Translations under genes and position numbers: made by a program
Notes under the pieces: model-generated
Database searches by the model: none
The model's input: the letters and a program-made list of their open reading frames with translations, nothing else
Told to the model about the DNA's origin: nothing
Shown: positions 63,931-64,000 of the stretch, in pieces
Numbering within the stretch: the first letter of the stretch is position 1
Layout of the letters: every line of letters starts with the position of its first letter
Assembly: GCF_019334565.1 (NCBI RefSeq)
Contig: NZ_CP079724.1
Location: 269,001-333,000 of the forward strand
Source: Streptococcus oralis
GTDB taxonomy: Bacteria > Bacillota > Bacilli > Lactobacillales > Streptococcaceae
Length of the DNA stretch: 64,000 nucleotides
Direction: 5' to 3'

Positions 63931-63939
63931 TGGTAAAAT
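63931..63939 (+). promoter_or_regulatory. pepA promoter
   Basis: Extended -10 TGGTAAAAT (TAAAAT at 63934-63939), 25 bp before the start at 63964. Confidence 0.5.
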
Positions 63940-63963
63940 GGAGGACAGAAAGAAGGAACTGAT

Positions 63964-64000
63964 ATGACAACATTATTTTCAAAAATCAAAGAAGTAACAG
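63964..64000 (+). CDS. pepA: Glutamyl aminopeptidase PepA, first codons only (window edge)
   Basis: ATG at 63964 preceded by AGAAGGA. The 12 visible residues, MTTLFSKIKEVT, match my memory of the streptococcal PepA N-terminus, and pepA lies near piu in S. pneumoniae. Too little is visible for certainty. Confidence 0.55.
   Translation, partial: MTTLFSKIKEVT

Noticed and set aside
1-64000. tRNA, rRNA, riboswitches, CRISPR arrays and insertion sequences
   Set aside because: I looked for cloverleaf ends, T-box or riboswitch-like leaders, regularly spaced repeats and transposase motifs and saw none. Small RNAs without strong structure could be missed by eye.

Overview
The window looks like a low-GC Firmicute chromosome, most likely a mitis-group Streptococcus (S. 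mitis, S. oralis, S. infantis or a relative). The right third keeps gene orders I know from S. pneumoniae: rsmH-ftsL-pbpX-mraY, yneF-murI-rdgB-yfcE-cbpB-xerD-like-scpA-scpB-rluB-yidD, and the iron-uptake operon piuBCDA next to pepA. The left two thirds are accessory DNA built around a type VIIb secretion system (T7SSb), which pneumococci usually lack. The species is an inference from memory of synteny, not from a search.

Layout. 1-4018: four tandem TilA-like immunity genes, each ending in the 5' end of a lipase gene. Three of those lipase 5' ends are stubs; the fourth runs into a complete reverse-arranged lipase effector (TslA-like) with two small partners. 4190-14111: T7SSb core esxA-esaA-essA-esaB-essB-essC, with a strong esxA promoter and an attenuator after esxA. 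14121-23441: a small helical partner, a 718-aa LXG-like effector, three tandem copies of [327-aa membrane protein + 117-aa FxxxD helical protein], an orphan glycine-rich toxin C-terminus with a polytopic putative immunity protein, and one more orphan membrane protein. The blocks are separated by four copies of the same terminator-promoter module. 23511-26562: damage-inducible-type cassette (XRE/S24 repressor, UmuC-like polymerase, YolD-like, small proteins). 26759-32755 (minus): a 1998-aa wall-anchored serine protease/GH29 fucosidase fusion. 33097-33573 (minus): glutathione peroxidase. 33775-41899: TelC-type LXG module with two targeting partners, then eight TipC-family immunity genes in three blocks separated by two decayed orphan TelC toxin tips. 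42013-43669 (minus): XRE/DUF3278 operon. 43832-48351: cell-wall/division operon. 48421-53484 (minus): wall-anchored GH95 fucosidase. 53809-59975: housekeeping operon. 60007-63731 (minus): piu iron ABC transporter. 63964 onward: start of pepA.

How it fits together. The T7SSb core exports WXG100 and LXG-type toxins that compete with neighbouring Gram-positive bacteria. The secreted toxins (lipase, TelC-like lipid II phosphatase, 718-aa protein) travel with small helical targeting partners. The membrane-anchored immunity proteins, present in large tandem arrays beside broken toxin pieces, look like an accumulated defence repertoire. The two sortase-anchored fucosidases, each preceded by a cre-like site, suggest catabolite-regulated foraging on fucosylated host glycans such as mucin.

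The most interesting structure is that three unrelated effector families in one window show the same architecture: tandem immunity copies whose junctions hold conserved fragments of the cognate toxin gene.
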